NCBI RefSeq assembly: GCF_036802865.1
Contig: NZ_DAIRVK010000003.1
Location: 186,001 to 250,000, forward strand
Direction of reading: 5' to 3'
DNA from: Sulfurospirillum sp036802865
GTDB lineage: Bacteria; Campylobacterota; Campylobacteria; Campylobacterales; Sulfurospirillaceae
Length of the DNA: 64,000 nucleotides
The notes under the pieces are model-generated. The model did not search any database, was not told the DNA's origin, and saw only the letters and a program-made list of their open reading frames with translations. How positions within the stretch are numbered: the stretch's first letter is position 1; every line of letters begins with the position of its first letter. The translations under genes were made by a program, and so were the position numbers. Shown in pieces: positions 61,844-64,000 of the stretch.

Positions 61844-63552
61844 TTTTCCTTGGGTAAAACCAGCGTTACAACCAATCCCCCGTTTTCATTCACAGCACTA
61901 ATGGAGCCTTGCATACTCTGCTCAACGATCTGTCTAGCCACATAAAGCCCTGTTCCATTTCCACCCATTGGATCTTTGGTTGTAAAAAATGGATCAAAGA
62001 TGGCAGGTAATTGAGCATCCTCAATCCCGCCACCATTATCGGAAACTTCAAGAATGATATAGTGTTCTTGGGCATAGCCTTTAAGGGTAATCGAGCCATT
62101 TTGAATTTCTCTTTGAATGATCGCATCCTTGGCGTTATTGATAAGAACTAAAAGCACATGTGAAAGCTCTTTTTTAAAGCCATATATCACGATTTCATTC
62201 GGACAATCAACATGAAAAACAATGTTCTTATTGGCAATGCCACCATCGGTAATTTTGATACTCTCTTCAATGGATTTAAAAAGAGGAAAAACGACTTTCT
62301 CGGTATCGGGTTTGAAAAAATCTTTAAAATCATCAATAGTTGCAGACATGTTTTGGATAAGCTCACGCACTTTGCGAATCTCATCTTCGAGCAGCTGAGG
62401 TGTCAATTTGTCCGTTTTACTGTCCAAGTAAATTTTACTCACAACCACACTGATGGTATTAAGCGGTTGTCGCCACTGATGGGCTATGTTGCCGAGCATC
62501 TCACCAAGGGCAGCTAATTTGGCTTGCTGAAAAAGCATACGATCTTTGAGCCTGCTATTTTCAACCTCTTCATGTACTTTTGCTTCCAAGTTTTTATTGA
62601 GGTATTCTAGTTCTACTTTGGTATCAAACGATTCACATAAAGCAACTGCAATCGCTCCATACTCATTCTCTTTAAGAAGGTATTTTCGTAGAGGCTCTTT
62701 ACTTTTATGTTCTAAAGCATTGGTAATATCACGTAATGGGAAAGAGATAAATTTGGCAATCAAAAGCGATAAAACAAGCATAAGAAGAGCAATATTGAGA
62801 AAAGAAACTTGGATGTCTTTTGCACCATAACCATCTAAAACTTCACTCATGCGGTTACGCAGATGCAAATACAGCGTACCGACTTTTTCACTTTGAATCC
62901 CTAATAAAGGAATTTCGCTCGCAATGGAGTAGTCATTTTGGCTTTTCTTAAATGGGCTCAAATGCGCCTCTGCAATACCAAAATCACTTAATTCATCTAA
63001 AAATGCTTTATCCCAATGTTTTGCGATGATTACAAACCCTTTGGCTAAAGCGTTTTGGCTTACATTTTCATCGATTCGGTGAATGGGGGCTACAAAAAAC
63101 TCAACAACATCTTCGGGTGCTTTGGCAAAAAAGTGGAGAAGTTCACCATTGGTATTGTCCAGTAATTGTAAAGGAATCAGTGTAGAAATATTTTCTAAAA
63201 AAGGTTTATCCACTTCACTAAAAAGAACATTTTGAGCACTATCCAAGATATAAAAACCATCAATCCCGAACTGCACCGTGCTACCCTCAAGATTGCCTTT
63301 TGTCCATATTGGATCTTTTTGTTCTGTAAAATTTGCAAGATCATTCCACGCGGCATAGTCCATTGCTTGCTTTTTGAACGGATCGGACTTTAATGCCATG
63401 AGTTTTTTAAAACCTTGCATCATCTCTTGCCCATGTTGCTCCGCCATCACATTGACTTCTTCACGTTCATCAGACCAGTTGATAAGCTCAAAGCCAATAG
63501 AAACTAAAAATGCCAGCATCGTGAAAATTAAAAAAGAGGACTTAACACTCAT
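61834..63552 (-). CDS. Membrane sensor histidine kinase with CHASE4-like sensor
   Basis: The 572-residue kinase has helix 1 at about 5-24 and an external sensor of about 230 residues. DPFKKQAMDYAAWNDLANFT (the DxAxWDD-like motif of CHASE4) and GIDGFYILDSAQNVLFSEVD support CHASE4. Helix 2 is near 250-270; then a linker and coiled coil lead to HisKA with LGEMLGNIAHQWRQPLNTIS near residue 352, and a catalytic domain with LINNAKDAI, VSDNGGGIED and GGNGTGLYVARQIVE. The HQWRQPL form is common in Campylobacterota kinases. No response regulator lies next to it. SD is AAGGAG. Confidence 0.9.
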   Translation of the reverse strand: MSVKSSFLIFTMLAFLVSIGFELINWSDEREEVNVMAEQHGQEMMQGFKKLMALKSDPFKKQAMDYAAWNDLANFTEQKDPIWTKGNLEGSTVQFGIDGFYILDSAQNVLFSEVDKPFLENISTLIPLQLLDNTNGELLHFFAKAPEDVVEFFVAPIHRIDENVSQNALAKGFVIIAKHWDKAFLDELSDFGIAEAHLSPFKKSQNDYSIASEIPLLGIQSEKVGTLYLHLRNRMSEVLDGYGAKDIQVSFLNIALLMLVLSLLIAKFISFPLRDITNALEHKSKEPLRKYLLKENEYGAIAVALCESFDTKVELEYLNKNLEAKVHEEVENSRLKDRMLFQQAKLAALGEMLGNIAHQWRQPLNTISVVVSKIYLDSKTDKLTPQLLEDEIRKVRELIQNMSATIDDFKDFFKPDTEKVVFPLFKSIEESIKITDGGIANKNIVFHVDCPNEIVIYGFKKELSHVLLVLINNAKDAIIQREIQNGSITLKGYAQEHYIILEVSDNGGGIEDAQLPAIFDPFFTTKDPMGGNGTGLYVARQIVEQSMQGSISAVNENGGLVVTLVLPKEKVT

Positions 63553-63615
63553 TGCAGTTCTCCTTAATTATTATGCAAACATAGCATAACAATCTTTACA
63601 TGTAAAAATTTAAAC

Positions 63616-64000
63616 CTATTTTTCGAAAGTTTCCCAGCCCTGTTTTCGCAAGATACAAGCAGGGCATTCGCCACAACCGTATCCCCATGAATGTTTATGC
63701 GTATGGTCACCATTATAGCACGTATGTGACTCGTTAATTACAAGGTCAAGAACGCCCTCTTCCTTTGATAGTGCAAACGTTTCCGCCTTTGTTAAATGCA
63801 TGAGCGGATAGTGAAACGTGATGTTTGCTTCACTGCCAAGATTAAGGGCTAGCTCTAACGCTTTCACAAACGGCTCTCTACAATCAGGATACCCCGAATA
63901 GTCCGTCTGATTGACCCCAATGATAATATGTTCAATCCCTTGCTTTTGAGCAAAAGCGTGTGCCAGCGTAAAAAAGATGGCGTTACGATTGGGAACAAAC
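63616..64000 (-). CDS. queC: 7-cyano-7-deazaguanine synthase QueC, C-terminal part (runs off window)
   Basis: The frame is open to the window edge. It includes FVPNRNAIFFTLAHAFA, HIIIGVNQTDYSGYPDCREP, HYPLMHLTKAETFALSKEEG and the zinc-binding CYNGDHTHKHSWGYGCGECP with the last Cys pair at CPAC. QueC makes preQ0 from carboxydeazaguanine and ammonia with ATP. The N-terminal PP-loop is outside the window. The C-terminus is complete. Confidence 0.93.
   Translation of the reverse strand, partial: FVPNRNAIFFTLAHAFAQKQGIEHIIIGVNQTDYSGYPDCREPFVKALELALNLGSEANITFHYPLMHLTKAETFALSKEEGVLDLVINESHTCYNGDHTHKHSWGYGCGECPACILRKQGWETFEK

Noticed and set aside
1..64000. CRISPR array, tRNA or rRNA genes
   Set aside because: I saw no regularly spaced short repeats and no cloverleaf or rRNA-like stretch in any spacer.
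63616..64000. PreQ1 riboswitch for queC
   Set aside because: The gene start lies outside the window, so its leader cannot be examined.

Overview
The window looks like a chromosomal segment of a free-living Campylobacterota (Epsilonproteobacteria), most like Sulfurospirillum. This is inferred from a CiaB homologue, a 481-residue biotin carboxylase of the Campylobacter PycA type, low GC, and many dense, overlapping operons. Species assignment would need a database search.

Region 1 (1-28265, all minus strand) is a large, AT-rich surface-polysaccharide locus. Read in the direction of transcription it holds rmlC-rmlD; a sulfation block (two APS kinases, one fused to DUF2061; a nucleotidyltransferase-fold protein; CysQ); the Wzm/Wzt ABC exporter; a sulfotransferase; a carbamoyltransferase; a methyltransferase with a coiled-coil tail; two large two-domain glycosyltransferases that share an identical 740-bp 5' end; and then sugar-modifying genes (FdtA ketoisomerase, ATP-grasp, epimerase, methyltransferase, HAD, DegT aminotransferase). 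The distal end has two apparent lipid-linked side-branch modules (GT2 + small flippase + GT-C), an acyltransferase and a GMC oxidoreductase. I infer a sulfated, ABC-exported glycan whose chain end is capped and measured in a WbdD-like way.

Region 2 (28266-30758) is a decayed boundary: a clear rmlA pseudogene, intact galE, and a broken IS3-family transposase with a perfect inverted repeat nearby. No rmlB is present in the window.

Region 3 (30759-41297) is mostly housekeeping and signalling: an EAL-CBS-GGDEF protein whose ribosome site lies in a perfect hairpin, a Cys-rich lipoprotein, a FetB-like permease, PycA, CiaB (with an HEFGH motif), a PilZ-like protein, a DEAD-box helicase, a YaiI-like protein and a YkgJ-like protein.

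Region 4 (41410-56730) is a phosphate-starvation block: pstSCAB, three paralogous chemoreceptors, a DODA-type dioxygenase, an OlsF-like ornithine-lipid synthase, phoU and a PhoB/PhoR-like pair. Three promoters (pstS, olsF, phoU) carry the same 17-bp box, GTWACCANNTYGTAATS, exactly 9 nt before a -10 hexamer. This ties the phosphorus-free lipid enzyme to the phosphate regulon.

Region 5 (56741-64000) holds small accessory units: a YciA thioesterase, a DUF2157/GDYXXLXY pair, a DHCW cupin, a HEPN/MNT toxin-antitoxin pair with an overlapping membrane-protein gene, an HxlR regulator divergent from a quinone-reductase-like gene, an orphan sensor kinase and the 3' part of queC.
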